Source of the DNA: Bradyrhizobium sp. JYMT SZCCT0428
Lineage (GTDB): Bacteria > Pseudomonadota > Alphaproteobacteria > Rhizobiales > Xanthobacteraceae
NCBI RefSeq assembly: GCF_018131075.1
Contig: NZ_JAFCLS010000006.1
Location: 1 to 64,000 of the forward strand
Reading direction: 5' to 3'
DNA: 64,000 bases
Part shown: positions 45,578-54,733 of the stretch, in pieces
Position numbering within the stretch: position 1 is the stretch's first letter
Layout of the letters: each line of letters starts with the position of its first letter
Position numbers and translations under genes: made by a program
The notes under the pieces: model-generated
Told to the model about the DNA's origin: nothing
What the model saw: only the letters and a program-made list of their open reading frames with translations
Database searches by the model: none

Positions 45578-46033
45578 ATGCTGCGCGACGACATCAACAA
45601 TGCGGTCAAGGACGCGATGCGGGCCAAGGACGAGCGCAAGCTGTCCACGCTGCGGATGGTCAATTCAACCATCAAGAACGCCGACATCGCCGCACGCGGG
45701 GAGGGCAAGCCGCCGCTCAGCGATGCCGACCTGCTCGGCGTGTTCCAGAAGATGATCAAGCAGCGCCAGGAATCCGTCGAACTCTACGACAAGGGCGGCC
45801 GCGCCGAACTTGCCGCGCAGGAGCGCGAGGAGATCGCGGTGATTTCCGCTTATTTGCCGAAGCAGATGTCGGAGGACGACGTCAAGGCGGCGATATCGGC
45901 CGCGGTCACTGAAACCGGCGCCGCGGGCATGAAGGACATGGGCAAGGTGATCGCGGTGCTGAAGGCGAAATACGCCGGCCAGATGGATTTCGGCAAAGCC
46001 AGCGGATTGGTGAAGGCGGCGCTGGCGGGGTGA
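45578..46033 (+). CDS. GatB/YqeY domain protein
   Basis: A 151-residue protein of the YqeY family: LRDDINNAVKDAMRAKDERKLSTLRMVNSTIKNADIAARG, then the VISAYLPKQMSEDD and AGMKDMGKVIAVLKAKYAGQMDFGKASGLVKAAL segments that resemble the tail of the GatB subunit of tRNA amidotransferase. In Rhizobiales it usually lies between carA and dnaG-rpoD, as it does broadly here. Its role is thought to touch on tRNA-dependent amidation, but is unproven. Confidence 0.88.
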   Translation: MLRDDINNAVKDAMRAKDERKLSTLRMVNSTIKNADIAARGEGKPPLSDADLLGVFQKMIKQRQESVELYDKGGRAELAAQEREEIAVISAYLPKQMSEDDVKAAISAAVTETGAAGMKDMGKVIAVLKAKYAGQMDFGKASGLVKAALAG

Positions 46034-46050
46034 GTGGGATCTAGATTGCT

Positions 46051-46176
46051 GTCGTCCCGGCGAAGGCCGGGACCCATAGCCACCGGCGGTAATTGTTTTT
46101 ACGCGCTGGTCATTGTCTTTCTTGTCCAACAACAACTGCCGCGGAGTATGGGTCCCGGCTCAAGGCCGGGACGACA
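46051..46176. repeat. long inverted intergenic repeat, family P (copy 1)
   Basis: A 126-base unit with terminal stems CCCGGC-GAA-GGCCGGG at the left and TCCCGGC-TCAA-GGCCGGGA at the right, and a middle with TTGTCCAACAACAACTG. The other good copy at 51694 has the left stem CCCTGC-GAA-CGCAGGG, which keeps the pairing with changed bases. It lies 18 bases after the YqeY stop. Confidence 0.75.
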
Positions 46177-46206
46177 AACCCGAAAAATTCGAGGGCCGCT
46201 CTCCCC

Positions 46207-47817
46207 ATGCTCACGGAAGCCAAAACCTACGACGAGCTCTACAAGAACTTCCGCTGGGACATCCCGGCGCGGTTCAACATCGCGACCGGGTGCTGCGACC
46301 GCCATGCCGATGGCTCCGGCCGCCTTGCGCTGATCTATATCGACGAGGACGGCACCGCGACGCGAACCTCGTTCGACGAGGTCGCTGACATGTCGCGCCG
46401 CTTCGCCAATGTGCTGAAAGCCGATGGCCTCATCCGCGGCGACCGCGTCGCGGTGTTCCTGTCGCAATCGCTGGAATTGCCGATCGCGCATCTGGCGGCG
46501 TTTCGCTCCGGCCTGATCTCTATCCCCCTGTTCGCGCTGTTCGGCGAGGACGCGCTGGAGTTTCGTCTCGGTAACTCCGAGGCCAGGGCTGTCATCACCG
46601 ACGAGGCCGGCTGGGACAAGCTCGCAAAAATCCGCGGCCGCCTGCCCGAGCTGAAGACCATCTATGTGATCGGCGATCGCGCGCCCACGGGCACCAAGCC
46701 GTTCTGGTCTTCGTTGAAAGCCGCATCACCTGACTTTGCGACCGTCGATACGTCGGCCGACGATTCCGGCCTGATCATCTACACCTCGGGCACCACGGGA
46801 AATCCCAAGGGCGCGCTGCACGCGCACCGCGTCGTGCTCGGCCATCTGCCCAATGTCGAGATGTGCCACGACTTCATTCCGAAACCCGGCGACCTGATGT
46901 GGACGCCGGCGGACTGGGCGTGGATCGGGGGCCTGATCAACGGCCTGTTTGCCTTCTGGTATCACGGCGTGCCGCTGGTCGGTCACCGCGCCCGCAAATT
47001 CGAACCGCAGGCGGCGATGGCGGTCATGGCCGAGCACGGCATCCGCAACGTGTTCCTGCCGCCGACCGCGCTGAAGCTGATGCGGCAGGCCGGCGTGAAG
47101 AACGCGGGCGTAAATCTTCGCAGCATCTTCACCGGCGGCGAGTCGCTCGGCGGCGAACTGCTGGACTGGGTGCGCGCGACCTTCGGCGTCGATGCCCATG
47201 AAGTGTTCGGCCAGACCGAATGCAATCTCGTCATCGGCAGCAATTCAAAACTGTTTCCGATCCGGCCGGGTTCGATGGGCCGGGCGACGCCCGGTTTTGA
47301 CGTGCGCATCGTCAACGACCAGGGCGAGGAGCTGCCGCGTGGCACCCGCGGCGTCATCGGCGTTCGCCAGCCTTGTCCCTGCACCATGATCGAATATTGG
47401 CGCAATCCGGAAGCGACGGCGAAGAAGTATGCCGGCGAGTTTCTGCTGACCGGCGATCTCGGCGTGCAGGATGAGGACGGTTACTTCTGGTATGTCAGCC
47501 GCGAGGACGACGTCATCACCACGGCCGGCTATCGCGTCGGGCCGTCGGAGATCGAGCACACCTTGATGAAGCACCCGGCGGTGGCGATGTCGGCGGTGGT
47601 CGGTATTCCCGATCCGATCCGTACCGAATCGATCAAGGCCTGGATCGTGCTGCGTCCGGGCTTTGCGCCCAGCGACGCGCTGGCGCGCGAGATCCAGGAA
47701 TTCGTCAAGGTGCAACTCGCCGCCCACGAATATCCGCGCTTCGTGCAGTTCGCGGAAAGCCTCCCGATGACCGCGACCGGCAAGGTACTGCGACGCGAAC
47801 TAAGGGCGCTGGGGTAA
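46207..47817 (+). CDS. AMP-forming acyl-CoA synthetase
   Basis: A 536-residue acid:CoA ligase of the ANL superfamily. The phosphate loop is IIYTSGTTGNPKGALHAH, the adenylate site GQTECNLVI, the hinge YFWYVSREDDVITTAGYRVGPSEIE, and the C-terminal catalytic lysine GKVLRREL. It activates a carboxylic acid with ATP and CoA; the pattern is close to acetyl/propionyl or medium-chain acyl synthetases of this group. A MarR gene follows 31 bases later and may control it. ATG 46207 is chosen because earlier codons lie in a repeat. Confidence 0.9.
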   Translation: MLTEAKTYDELYKNFRWDIPARFNIATGCCDRHADGSGRLALIYIDEDGTATRTSFDEVADMSRRFANVLKADGLIRGDRVAVFLSQSLELPIAHLAAFRSGLISIPLFALFGEDALEFRLGNSEARAVITDEAGWDKLAKIRGRLPELKTIYVIGDRAPTGTKPFWSSLKAASPDFATVDTSADDSGLIIYTSGTTGNPKGALHAHRVVLGHLPNVEMCHDFIPKPGDLMWTPADWAWIGGLINGLFAFWYHGVPLVGHRARKFEPQAAMAVMAEHGIRNVFLPPTALKLMRQAGVKNAGVNLRSIFTGGESLGGELLDWVRATFGVDAHEVFGQTECNLVIGSNSKLFPIRPGSMGRATPGFDVRIVNDQGEELPRGTRGVIGVRQPCPCTMIEYWRNPEATAKKYAGEFLLTGDLGVQDEDGYFWYVSREDDVITTAGYRVGPSEIEHTLMKHPAVAMSAVVGIPDPIRTESIKAWIVLRPGFAPSDALAREIQEFVKVQLAAHEYPRFVQFAESLPMTATGKVLRRELRALG

Positions 47818-47848
47818 ATCTGTTCGGTCAATTCCATGCGGTAGGAAA

Positions 47849-48319
47849 ATGCAAAAAACTGTGCCTCACGCTGCGGGCTTGCACCGCGCCTCGATCAAGA
47901 AGCTCCATGATTTGGATGCGGCGCTGGAGCTGATGTATTACGGCTGGCGCGGGATGACGCTTTCCGCCGATCAGTATCTTGCGACCCTTGGCCTGTCGCG
48001 CCCGCACCACCGCATTCTCTATGTGGTGGCCAGGCAGCCCGACGTCTCGATCGGTTCGCTGATCGAAATTCTCGGCATATCCAAACAAGCCTTGAACCGG
48101 CCGCTCAACCTGCTGCTGGAGCGCAAAATGCTGACATCGAGGCGGTCGCCCGAGCAGCATCGCTCCAAATTGCTGCGGCTGACGGAAGCAGGAAAACGCA
48201 CGGAACAACGGGCATCAGACTACGAGCGCAAGGTCGTGAGCGAGGCGTTTGATCGTGTCGGACCCCGTGGCGCTGCGGCGTGGATGGCCGTCATGGGGGC
48301 CATCGCTGACAGCAATTGA
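47849..48319 (+). CDS. MarR family transcriptional regulator
   Basis: A 156-residue winged-helix regulator: HHRILYVVARQPDVSIGSLIEILGISKQALNRPLNLLLERKMLTSRRSPEQHRSKLLRLTEAGKRT is the MarR core with recognition helix and wing. It lies 31 bases after the acyl-CoA synthetase and just before a SnoaL-like gene, so it likely regulates the local unit in response to a small organic acid or its CoA ester. The ligand is unknown. Confidence 0.87.
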   Translation: MQKTVPHAAGLHRASIKKLHDLDAALELMYYGWRGMTLSADQYLATLGLSRPHHRILYVVARQPDVSIGSLIEILGISKQALNRPLNLLLERKMLTSRRSPEQHRSKLLRLTEAGKRTEQRASDYERKVVSEAFDRVGPRGAAAWMAVMGAIADSN

Positions 48320-48398
48320 TTTCTAAGGTCAACATAGTTGACTTGAAAGCCGTGCCGTGACAACTTTCTCTGCAGTGATGCCGGGGAGGTGCGGGAGC

Positions 48399-48767
48399 TT
48401 GAGCAAACAGACGATGGACCGGGCAGCCGCCGGACGCTTTGTCGAGGCGTGGTGCGCAAACTGGTGCAAGGTTGATATCGACGCCGTCGTCTCGCACTTT
48501 GCCGAGAACGCGGAGATGCGCTCCCCTTTGGCGATCAAACTGACGGATTCCCCTGTGGTCGCGGGCGCCGAAAACATTCGTGACTACTGGCGCAAGGCCT
48601 ACGGACACATCGAGAGCGCGGACCTTAAAATCCTGAGCTGGAGCTGGGACGACGCGATCGCACGCCTGACGGTCTGGTGGCAACTGGGCGAGACGCGCGC
48701 CAGCGAATTCATGGACTTCGACGCTGCGGGCCGTGTGGTGCGCAGCGAGGCCTTCTACGGAAAATAG
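48399..48767 (+). CDS. SnoaL/NTF2-like small protein
   Basis: A 122-residue alpha+beta cone protein: RFVEAWCANWCKVDIDAVVSHFAENAEMRSPLAIKL is the SnoaL_2/nuclear-transport-factor-2 pattern, followed by WSWDDAIARLTVWWQLGETRASEFMDFDAAGRVVRSEAFYGK. Such proteins bind small molecules, and some isomerise them. The start is probably TTG 48399, nine bases after GGGGAGG; ATG 48414 is the alternative. It follows the MarR gene and precedes a small membrane protein. Confidence 0.75.
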   Translation: MSKQTMDRAAAGRFVEAWCANWCKVDIDAVVSHFAENAEMRSPLAIKLTDSPVVAGAENIRDYWRKAYGHIESADLKILSWSWDDAIARLTVWWQLGETRASEFMDFDAAGRVVRSEAFYGK

Positions 48768-48786
48768 CCATGTACGGAAAGTAACG

Positions 48787-49224
48787 ATGCGATTTTCGGA
48801 TTTCGTTCTGCTTCTCAACACACTCTGGTTCGGCGGCGCCTTCATCCAGTTCAGCATTGCCCAGAGCAATACGCTGAAAATACTGGTGCCGCGGGAAGAG
48901 CGGGGAAATCCGATCGCGCCGACCTTGTCGGCCAGCGTGGCGTTCCTGGGCGGGATCAATCTGCCGATCGGCCTGCTGTCGCTGTATCTCTTGGCCCGGC
49001 CGCCCTTCTTTGGGGCCACCGACGCGCAGCTTGCGTTATTCCTGTTCTTTGCCGCGTGTCACTTCAGTCAGTTCGCCTATAACCTTCCGGTCCTGATGCG
49101 TGGGGGGCGAGTCGGGGTCGCATACTGGCCCGTGTTGAAGGGCCCGATGCTCCGGATCTTTGTCATCGACGCAACACTGTTCGTGGCAAACCTTGTCGTG
49201 GTCTTCCTGCTGCTGTCGTCCTGA
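48787..49224 (+). CDS. small four-helix membrane protein
   Basis: A 145-residue protein with four hydrophobic segments: FSDFVLLLNTLWFGGAFIQF, NLPIGLLSLYLLA, LALFLFFAACHFSQFAY and IFVIDATLFVANLVVVFLLL. ATG 48787 follows GGAAAG. It starts 20 bases after the SnoaL-like gene, so it is probably in the same transcript, and is convergent with the kinase that follows. Function unknown. Confidence 0.7.
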   Translation: MRFSDFVLLLNTLWFGGAFIQFSIAQSNTLKILVPREERGNPIAPTLSASVAFLGGINLPIGLLSLYLLARPPFFGATDAQLALFLFFAACHFSQFAYNLPVLMRGGRVGVAYWPVLKGPMLRIFVIDATLFVANLVVVFLLLSS

Positions 49225-49228
49225 TCGT

Positions 49229-51454
49229 TCAACCGCCCTTCAGCACCAGCCTCAGCATCAGCGCCAGATCGTTTCGCCGGTACGGCTTGTTCAGAATTTT
49301 CGCTTCACTGTCGAGGCCGTCGAGCTTCTGGACCGGATGTTCGGTGTAGCCTGAAGTGAAGAGCACCTTAAGTTCGGGCCGCAGCCGCGATGCCTCCCTG
49401 GCAAGCTGTGGTCCAAACATGCCGCCGGGCATCACGACATCCGTAAACAGCAGATCGATTTCATTGCGTTGGCGCAATACCTCCAGCGCCTCGCGCCCGT
49501 TGCGTGCCACGATGACGCGATAGCCAAGCTCCTTCAGCTCCTTTTCAACATACGCACGCACCAGATCATTGTCCTCGACAACGAGAATGGTTTCGGTGCC
49601 GGCATGCGCGGCGAGCGGGTCAGCGGGCGGCGCGGCGCCTCGGTGCGGCGCATCGATGCGGGGGAAGAAAAGCCTGACGGCGGTGCCTCGTCCCGGCTCG
49701 GAGCGTATTTGCATCGCGCCGCCGGATTGTTTTGCAAACCCATAGACCATGCTGAGGCCGAGGCCGGTGCCTTTGCCCACCTCCTTGGTGGTAAAGAACG
49801 GTTCGAAGGCGCGGCTGGCCACTTCGGCAATCATGCCGCTGCCGGTATCGGTCACGGACACCTTGACGTAATCGCCCGGCCGGGCCTCGCCATTGACGTC
49901 GAGGTCGGATTCATCGAGCGCGATATTGCGGACCTCGACCGTCAGCTTGCCGCCTTGCGGCATCGCATCGCGCGCGTTGAGCACCAGATTGAGCAGCGCG
50001 GACGCCAGCTGACCGGGATCGACGCTGGCGCGCCACAAGTCCCGATCGATCAGGAATTCGCATTCGATATGTTCGCCCAGGGTCCGCCGCAGCAATTGTT
50101 CCATGCCGAGAATTTTCTGGCCGATGTCGATGTCCTGCGGCGTCAAGGGCTGCTTGCGGGCGAAGGCGAGCAGGCTCCTTGTGAGGTCCGAGCCGCGCTC
50201 GGCGGCGGTTGCGATGCTGTCGGCGATGCTGTGCAGTTCCCGGTTCGCGGCCAGCTTCTCGGCGAGGTATTCCGCGTTGCCCAGGATGACGGTCAGCAGA
50301 TTGTTGAAATCGTGCGCGACGCCGCCGGTGAGTTGACCCATCGCCTCCATCTTCTGGGATTGGCTGAGCTTTTGATTGAGCTCGTCGATGGCGGCGCGCT
50401 GCCGCTCGAGCGACTCGGCGGTGTCGTTGAGCAGCGTCATCAGCCCGCCCAGTTCGCCGCCTGGATGCGGCTCGGGAATCCGCGCGCTCAAGTCGCCAAG
50501 CCCGAGCCTTCGCGCCATCCCGGCGAGCCGTCCGACCTGACGGCCGATACCCAAAGTCGCCAGCAGCAATACGCCGGCAAGCAGCAGCAGCGAGGCCACC
50601 GCAAGCATCGCCAGATCCTCGTAGAGGCGGCGGTTGGCGGCGGCAAACAGGCCGTCCTTGGGCAGCCCCACCATGATATAGAGGCCGGCATCCCGGGTCG
50701 AAGGCGAGCGGGCGACGGCCCACACATGCGTCCGGCCCTCAGCATTCTTCATCTCGTGAAACGGCCCTCGGTCAGCTGCGGCCGCAAACCGGAACAGATC
50801 CGAGTTTGCGATCGATGCACCGGCGGGCACGGTCCATCCCTTGCCCTGCGGGGCAACCAGGACGGTGCCTTTCCTGTCAACCAGCAGCACGTCCTTGCCG
50901 TTCAGGAGGCGCGTGTCGTACTCGGCGAATTTGCGCAAGTTGAACGACGCAAGCAGGACGAATTTCAGCTCGCCGGATTCCGTGCGGGTAGGGTACGCGA
51001 TCTGCAGCACGGAGGTGCCGGTCAGCCGGCCGAACACCGGCTCCAGCGTGACGATACCGTGCGCCGTCAGGGCCTGCTTGAAATAGGCGCGGTCCCGCAA
51101 GTCGAGGGTGCGGTTGGTCCGCAGCGAGTCGCAGAACAGGGCGCCGTCAGGCGTGATGGTCAGGATGCCGGTGAACTGCGGGTATTCCTCGCGCACCGCG
51201 GAGAGGAAGGCCGAACACGCCACCTTGTCTGACGTGTCGAGGTCGCGGGCGCGGGCCAGGCCATAGTGAAGTTGCGCCGTGCCCTGAATTTTCTCGTCCA
51301 GATCCTTGGAAATGTCGTCGGCCGTCGCCGACAAATTGCTGAGCGCCGCGTTTACTTCGCTGGTGCGATTTTGAGCGAAGCGCAGTCCCACGAGGATGGC
51401 CGGCACCAGCATGGCCGCGATAACGAGTATCAGTAGCCGGGTGCGCAGGCTCAT
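49229..51454 (-). CDS. hybrid sensor histidine kinase/response regulator
   Basis: A 741-residue membrane kinase. It has an N-terminal helix (LLILVIAAMLVPAILVGL), a periplasmic Cache-type sensor (YPQFTGILTITPDGALFCDSLRTNR to about residue 280), a second membrane helix (LAMLAVASLLLLAGVLLLATLG), HAMP, the HisKA box VAHDFNNLLTVILGNAEYL (the HWE/hybrid-like PhyR-independent type with DFNN), a HATPase domain (TDTGSGM, KGTGLGLSMVYGFAKQSGG) and a C-terminal receiver (VVEDNDLVRAYVEKELKEL, Asp in LLFTDVVMPGG, Lys in ILNKPYR). The ligand is unknown. It is convergent with the small membrane protein gene. Confidence 0.9.
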   Translation of the reverse strand: MSLRTRLLILVIAAMLVPAILVGLRFAQNRTSEVNAALSNLSATADDISKDLDEKIQGTAQLHYGLARARDLDTSDKVACSAFLSAVREEYPQFTGILTITPDGALFCDSLRTNRTLDLRDRAYFKQALTAHGIVTLEPVFGRLTGTSVLQIAYPTRTESGELKFVLLASFNLRKFAEYDTRLLNGKDVLLVDRKGTVLVAPQGKGWTVPAGASIANSDLFRFAAAADRGPFHEMKNAEGRTHVWAVARSPSTRDAGLYIMVGLPKDGLFAAANRRLYEDLAMLAVASLLLLAGVLLLATLGIGRQVGRLAGMARRLGLGDLSARIPEPHPGGELGGLMTLLNDTAESLERQRAAIDELNQKLSQSQKMEAMGQLTGGVAHDFNNLLTVILGNAEYLAEKLAANRELHSIADSIATAAERGSDLTRSLLAFARKQPLTPQDIDIGQKILGMEQLLRRTLGEHIECEFLIDRDLWRASVDPGQLASALLNLVLNARDAMPQGGKLTVEVRNIALDESDLDVNGEARPGDYVKVSVTDTGSGMIAEVASRAFEPFFTTKEVGKGTGLGLSMVYGFAKQSGGAMQIRSEPGRGTAVRLFFPRIDAPHRGAAPPADPLAAHAGTETILVVEDNDLVRAYVEKELKELGYRVIVARNGREALEVLRQRNEIDLLFTDVVMPGGMFGPQLAREASRLRPELKVLFTSGYTEHPVQKLDGLDSEAKILNKPYRRNDLALMLRLVLKGG

Positions 51455-51693
51455 CGGTTCGTAATTTTCGCGCTCGAATCAGACAGTTGCATTTTTAACT
51501 AATAATGTGCGGCAATCATGTGCCGCTGCGTCCGCCGCGGGATGACAAATGCCCCTTGCGACAAACCGGGGCGGCGCTTTCAAATAGCTTCTATTGGAAT
51601 CCCTCGGAGCGACCCTACAGACTCTGGTCGGCTATCGCAATCATGGCGGGTGATGGGGCGTCGTGTGGCGCTGGGATGCCGGCAACTTCCGCC
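51455..51693. other. intergenic region upstream of the hybrid kinase
   Basis: No gene is visible before the family P repeat begins. It must carry the kinase promoter. Confidence 0.5.
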
Positions 51694-51816
51694 GTCGTCC
51701 CTGCGAACGCAGGGACCCATAACCACCGGCGATCATTATTTTGGACGCTGGTCGTTATCTTCCTTTTCTAACAACAACGGCCGCGGCGTATGGGTCCCGG
51801 CGTCCGCCGGGACGAC
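51694..51816. repeat. long inverted intergenic repeat, family P (copy 2)
   Basis: 123 bases with the same order as 46051-46176: a left stem CCCTGC/GCAGGG, GACCCATA, a middle ending in TCTAACAACAACGGCC, and a right GGGTCCCGGC... The left stem differs from copy 1 by paired changes. Confidence 0.75.
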
Positions 51817-51845
51817 GAAAGAAGTTCGCCGGGACGACGCCGGCA

Positions 51846-52352
51846 CTACGGCGTCCCGATCCCCATCGCCTTCAGGGCGTCCAGCATGCGCTGCGGCGGC
51901 GCCATCTTGATCGCGAGCGGCTGACCCGTCTCCAGCACGCTCTTGAGGCTGGAGAGGATCGCCGGCCAGCCCTGGCGGCCGCCGGAGAGGATATCGTCGC
52001 TGATGATGCGGTCGTGCGATTGCAGCATCGTCAGCTTCACCACCTCGCCCGACAGCTCGATCTCGTAGGTCACCAGCGTGGGCCCCGAGTCTTTCCACCA
52101 ATGCCGGCCAGTTGACGTTCCAGGTCACGGTCAATTTCCGTGGCGGATCGCATTCGATCACCTCGCCGCTGATATGCACCGAACCGTCAGGCGCGCGGGC
52201 GATCCGCCGATCTTCAGGTCGGCCTCGATCGCAAAGCCGGAAAAATACTGCCGGCTGAACTCGGCCGATGTCAGCGCCTGCCAAACCTTCTCCGGCGTGG
52301 CAGCGATGTAGATGGTGTAGACGATCGCGGGTTTGAATTTGTCGATGTTCAT
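51846..52352 (-). pseudogene. AHSA1/SRPBCC domain protein with two compensating frameshifts
   Basis: The START-like protein reads in three pieces. MNIDKFKPAIVYTIYIAATP... runs in one frame to about 52205; ARAPDGSVHISGEVIECDPP is in the next frame to about 52112; then WWKDSGPTLVTYEIELSGEV returns to the first frame and runs to the stop at 51846. So one base is missing near 52205 and one is extra near 52112, and the whole length (168 residues) is restored. The frames meet the same stop only because the shifts compensate. This is either two sequence errors or a damaged gene. The upstream ArsR gene is its usual partner. Confidence 0.7.
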
Positions 52353-52391
52353 GACACGCCCTCGATGCCGAGGCGGGCGACGAATTCCACC

Positions 52392-52706
52392 TTACTCATC
52401 ACGCTTCTCCAGCTGCCGTTTCAATTCGCTGAGCGCGGTGAGCTTGCCGCGCTCGAATTTCCTGATCCAGCGTTCGCCGATCTGATGGATCGGAACCGGG
52501 TTCAGATAGTGCAGCTTCTCGCGGCCATGCCTGAGCGTGGTGACGAGGCTGGCTGCTTCGAGGATTCCAAGGTGCTTGGTTACGGCTTGCCGCGTCATGG
52601 CGAGGCCATCGCACAGTTCGCCCAATGTCTGTCCGTTCCTGGCATGAAGCCGGTCCAGCAGCGCGCGTCGCGAGGTATAGGCCAACGCTCGGAAGACTTC
52701 ATCCAT
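52392..52706 (-). CDS. ArsR family regulator
   Basis: A 104-residue winged-helix repressor: VFRALAYTSRRALLDRLHARNGQTLGELCDGLAMTRQAVTKHLGILEAASLVTTLRHGREKLHYLNP is the ArsR pattern without metal-binding cysteines. Such genes are often followed by AHSA1 genes, as here with a 39-base gap. ATG 52706 (MDEVFRALAY) is the family-like start. Confidence 0.85.
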   Translation of the reverse strand: MDEVFRALAYTSRRALLDRLHARNGQTLGELCDGLAMTRQAVTKHLGILEAASLVTTLRHGREKLHYLNPVPIHQIGERWIRKFERGKLTALSELKRQLEKRDE

Positions 52707-52794
52707 GGCAGCAATAATAGGCAACCAAAAGGTTGCGTGTCAAGCGTGTGGTACCGGCGCGTCGGTTGGTGGTTGCGATGATGAGAAGGCGAGG

Positions 52795-52903
52795 CCGCTT
52801 TTCTTCCCTTCTCCCATCGAAGTCGGATTTATCCGACTTCGACAATTTGATATGCCCAACTCGCGTAAACCCGAGTTGGGTGGGAGAAGGAAGAAAGCGC
52901 CGC
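52795..52903. repeat. cruciform-type intergenic repeat
   Basis: Outer arms TTCCCTTCTCCCA and TGGGAGAAGGAA enclose two perfect hairpins: CGAAGTCGGAT/ATCCGACTTCG and CCAACTCG/CGAGTTGG. It lies between the ArsR gene and the LysE gene; its ends resemble the element at 34749. No gene. Confidence 0.7.
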
Positions 52904-52930
52904 TTCCATCTCCAGTCCTCACGTGCATAA

Positions 52931-53581
52931 ATGGCGCAAGCTCCTCCCACCCCGAGTTCCACCATGTCCCTCCAGGTCTATCTCGCTTTCGTCGCCGCCT
53001 GCATCGCGCTGGCGTTGCTGCCAGGTCCGGTGGTCACGCTCATCATCGCCAACGGCCTGCGCCACGGCACCCGCGCGGCGCTGATCAATGTCGCCGGCGC
53101 CCAGGTCGGCCTTGCCATCGTGATCGGCATCGTCGCGGTTGGCCTGACCTCGCTGATGGCGACGATGGGCTACTGGTTCGACTGGGTGCGTTTCGCCGGT
53201 GCGGCCTATCTGATCTGGCTCGGCATCAAGCTGGTTCGTGAGCCGGTGGAGGGCATCAAATCAGACGAACCGCCACCGCCGCCGCGCGGCGGCTTCTTCC
53301 TGCAGGGCTTTCTGGTGCTGCTCTCGAACCCCAAGGTGCTGGTGTTCTTCGGCGCCTTCATCCCGCAATTCATGGACATGAATCAGGACCACTTCCCGCA
53401 AGTGGCGCTGCTTGGCGCGACGTTCATGGTGACTGCCGCCATGACCGACGCGGTCTATGCGCTGCTCGCCGGCCGGGCCCGGCTTTTCTTCTCGGCGGAG
53501 CGCACACGGCTGGTGTCGCGGATTTCAGGCGGCTTCATGATCGGCGGCGGCATCTGGCTGGCGCTGACAAGGGCAAAATAG
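52931..53581 (+). CDS. LysE-family amino-acid exporter
   Basis: A 216-residue inner-membrane protein with about five or six helices and the LysE/RhtB motifs: LALLPGPVVTLIIANGLRHGTRAALINVAGAQVG near the N-terminus and SNPKVLVFFGAFIPQF in the middle. It should export an amino acid or a related small molecule; which one is not evident. ATG 52931 has no good ribosome site, and ATG 52964 (MSLQVYL) is the alternative start. Confidence 0.85.
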   Translation: MAQAPPTPSSTMSLQVYLAFVAACIALALLPGPVVTLIIANGLRHGTRAALINVAGAQVGLAIVIGIVAVGLTSLMATMGYWFDWVRFAGAAYLIWLGIKLVREPVEGIKSDEPPPPPRGGFFLQGFLVLLSNPKVLVFFGAFIPQFMDMNQDHFPQVALLGATFMVTAAMTDAVYALLAGRARLFFSAERTRLVSRISGGFMIGGGIWLALTRAK

Positions 53582-53648
53582 CACGCTTGAACCGCGGGCG
53601 GCGATGACGCGTCTAATGCAACGCGCCGTCGTCTGAGGGAAAATCTTC

Positions 53649-54623
53649 GTGCCCGATCTGCCCTGGTTCGTCTTTGCGATGCTGCTCGCGCCGCTCGGGC
53701 TGTTGCTTGGCGCCGCGGTCTACAAGACGCTGCAGGTGCGCGCCGCCCGCGAATGGCCGTCAGCGGCCGGCAAGATCGTGGCCTCGCACGCCCAGGTGCG
53801 CGAGGTCAGGGTGATCGACAGCAACCGGGAAGGCGGCTATCGCACCGAGCAGCGCAACTTCGCCAACGTCATCTACGAATATTCCGTGGCCGGCAAAACG
53901 CTGCGCAACAACCGTGTCAGCATCGGCGAGGACCTCGGCAATTTCGAGGTCGCTGAGACCATCGCCAGATATCCGGTCGGCGCCGCCGTGACAGTCTATT
54001 ACAATCCGCGGCATCCAAAGGAAGCGGTGCTGGAACGCGATCTGCCCAAGGGGCTGTGGGGCTGCCTCGGGATCGGCACCGCGATCACGCTCGTGATCGT
54101 GTTCGGCTCGGCGATCGGGCTGAACAAGCTGAGCGAATTCGTCGCCACGATGCTGCCCCATCCGACGGCGTCGCCATTGGTCATTGCCTTCGGCGCGTTC
54201 GGCAGCGTCATCGCGCTGTTCGCGCTCGCGATGCACAAGCAGGTGTCGCTCGCGAGGAAATGGCCAATCGTAGACGGCACCATCAAACTGTCCGGTCTCG
54301 AGCAATACCGCGCCGCGCGAACCGATGACGGGCCGCGCGGGCAGATCATGTATCAGCGCAAGGTGCTCTACACCTACACTTACAACGACCAGTCCTACAC
54401 CGGTACGCACGCAACCCTCGCCAGCAACGTCGCGTCGAGCTCGGACTGGCTGACGCGAAAACTCACGCCGCCTTATCAGGACGGCGCCAGGGTCAAGGTC
54501 TGGGTCAATCCGGCCAATCCATCCGAAGCGACGCTGGAGCCGCGCGCATCGTTCGTGTGGTTCCTGTGGCTGCTGGTGCTCGCCTTTGCGGGGCTGACCT
54601 ATTACGTCGCCCTCCACGGTTAG
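53649..54623 (+). CDS. DUF3592 membrane protein with two repeats
   Basis: A 324-residue protein with an N-terminal helix (WFVFAMLLAPLGLLLGAAVY), a first DUF3592 unit (EWPSAAGKIVASHAQVREVR ... NVIYEYSVAGK ... VTVYYNPRHPKEAVLE), two central helices, a second unit (KWPIVDGTIKLS ... VLYTYTYNDQ ... VKVWVNPANPSEATLE) and a C-terminal helix. The duplicated order shows an internal repeat. Function unknown. The start is GTG 53649. Confidence 0.82.
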   Translation: MPDLPWFVFAMLLAPLGLLLGAAVYKTLQVRAAREWPSAAGKIVASHAQVREVRVIDSNREGGYRTEQRNFANVIYEYSVAGKTLRNNRVSIGEDLGNFEVAETIARYPVGAAVTVYYNPRHPKEAVLERDLPKGLWGCLGIGTAITLVIVFGSAIGLNKLSEFVATMLPHPTASPLVIAFGAFGSVIALFALAMHKQVSLARKWPIVDGTIKLSGLEQYRAARTDDGPRGQIMYQRKVLYTYTYNDQSYTGTHATLASNVASSSDWLTRKLTPPYQDGARVKVWVNPANPSEATLEPRASFVWFLWLLVLAFAGLTYYVALHG

Positions 54624-54733
54624 GTTGCCTGAAGAACCCTCGGTGACGCGTCTCCCTCAAGGTCTGTGAGCGTAATCACAGTGAGCACGCCTGGCCTGTC
54701 GTACCCTTGCCGCTCATCACAAGAGAAAATCCC

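Noticed and set aside
48733..48786. An upstream start for the small membrane protein, overlapping the SnoaL-like gene.
   Set aside because: The extra residues do not resemble a membrane protein start, and ATG 48787 has a ribosome site.
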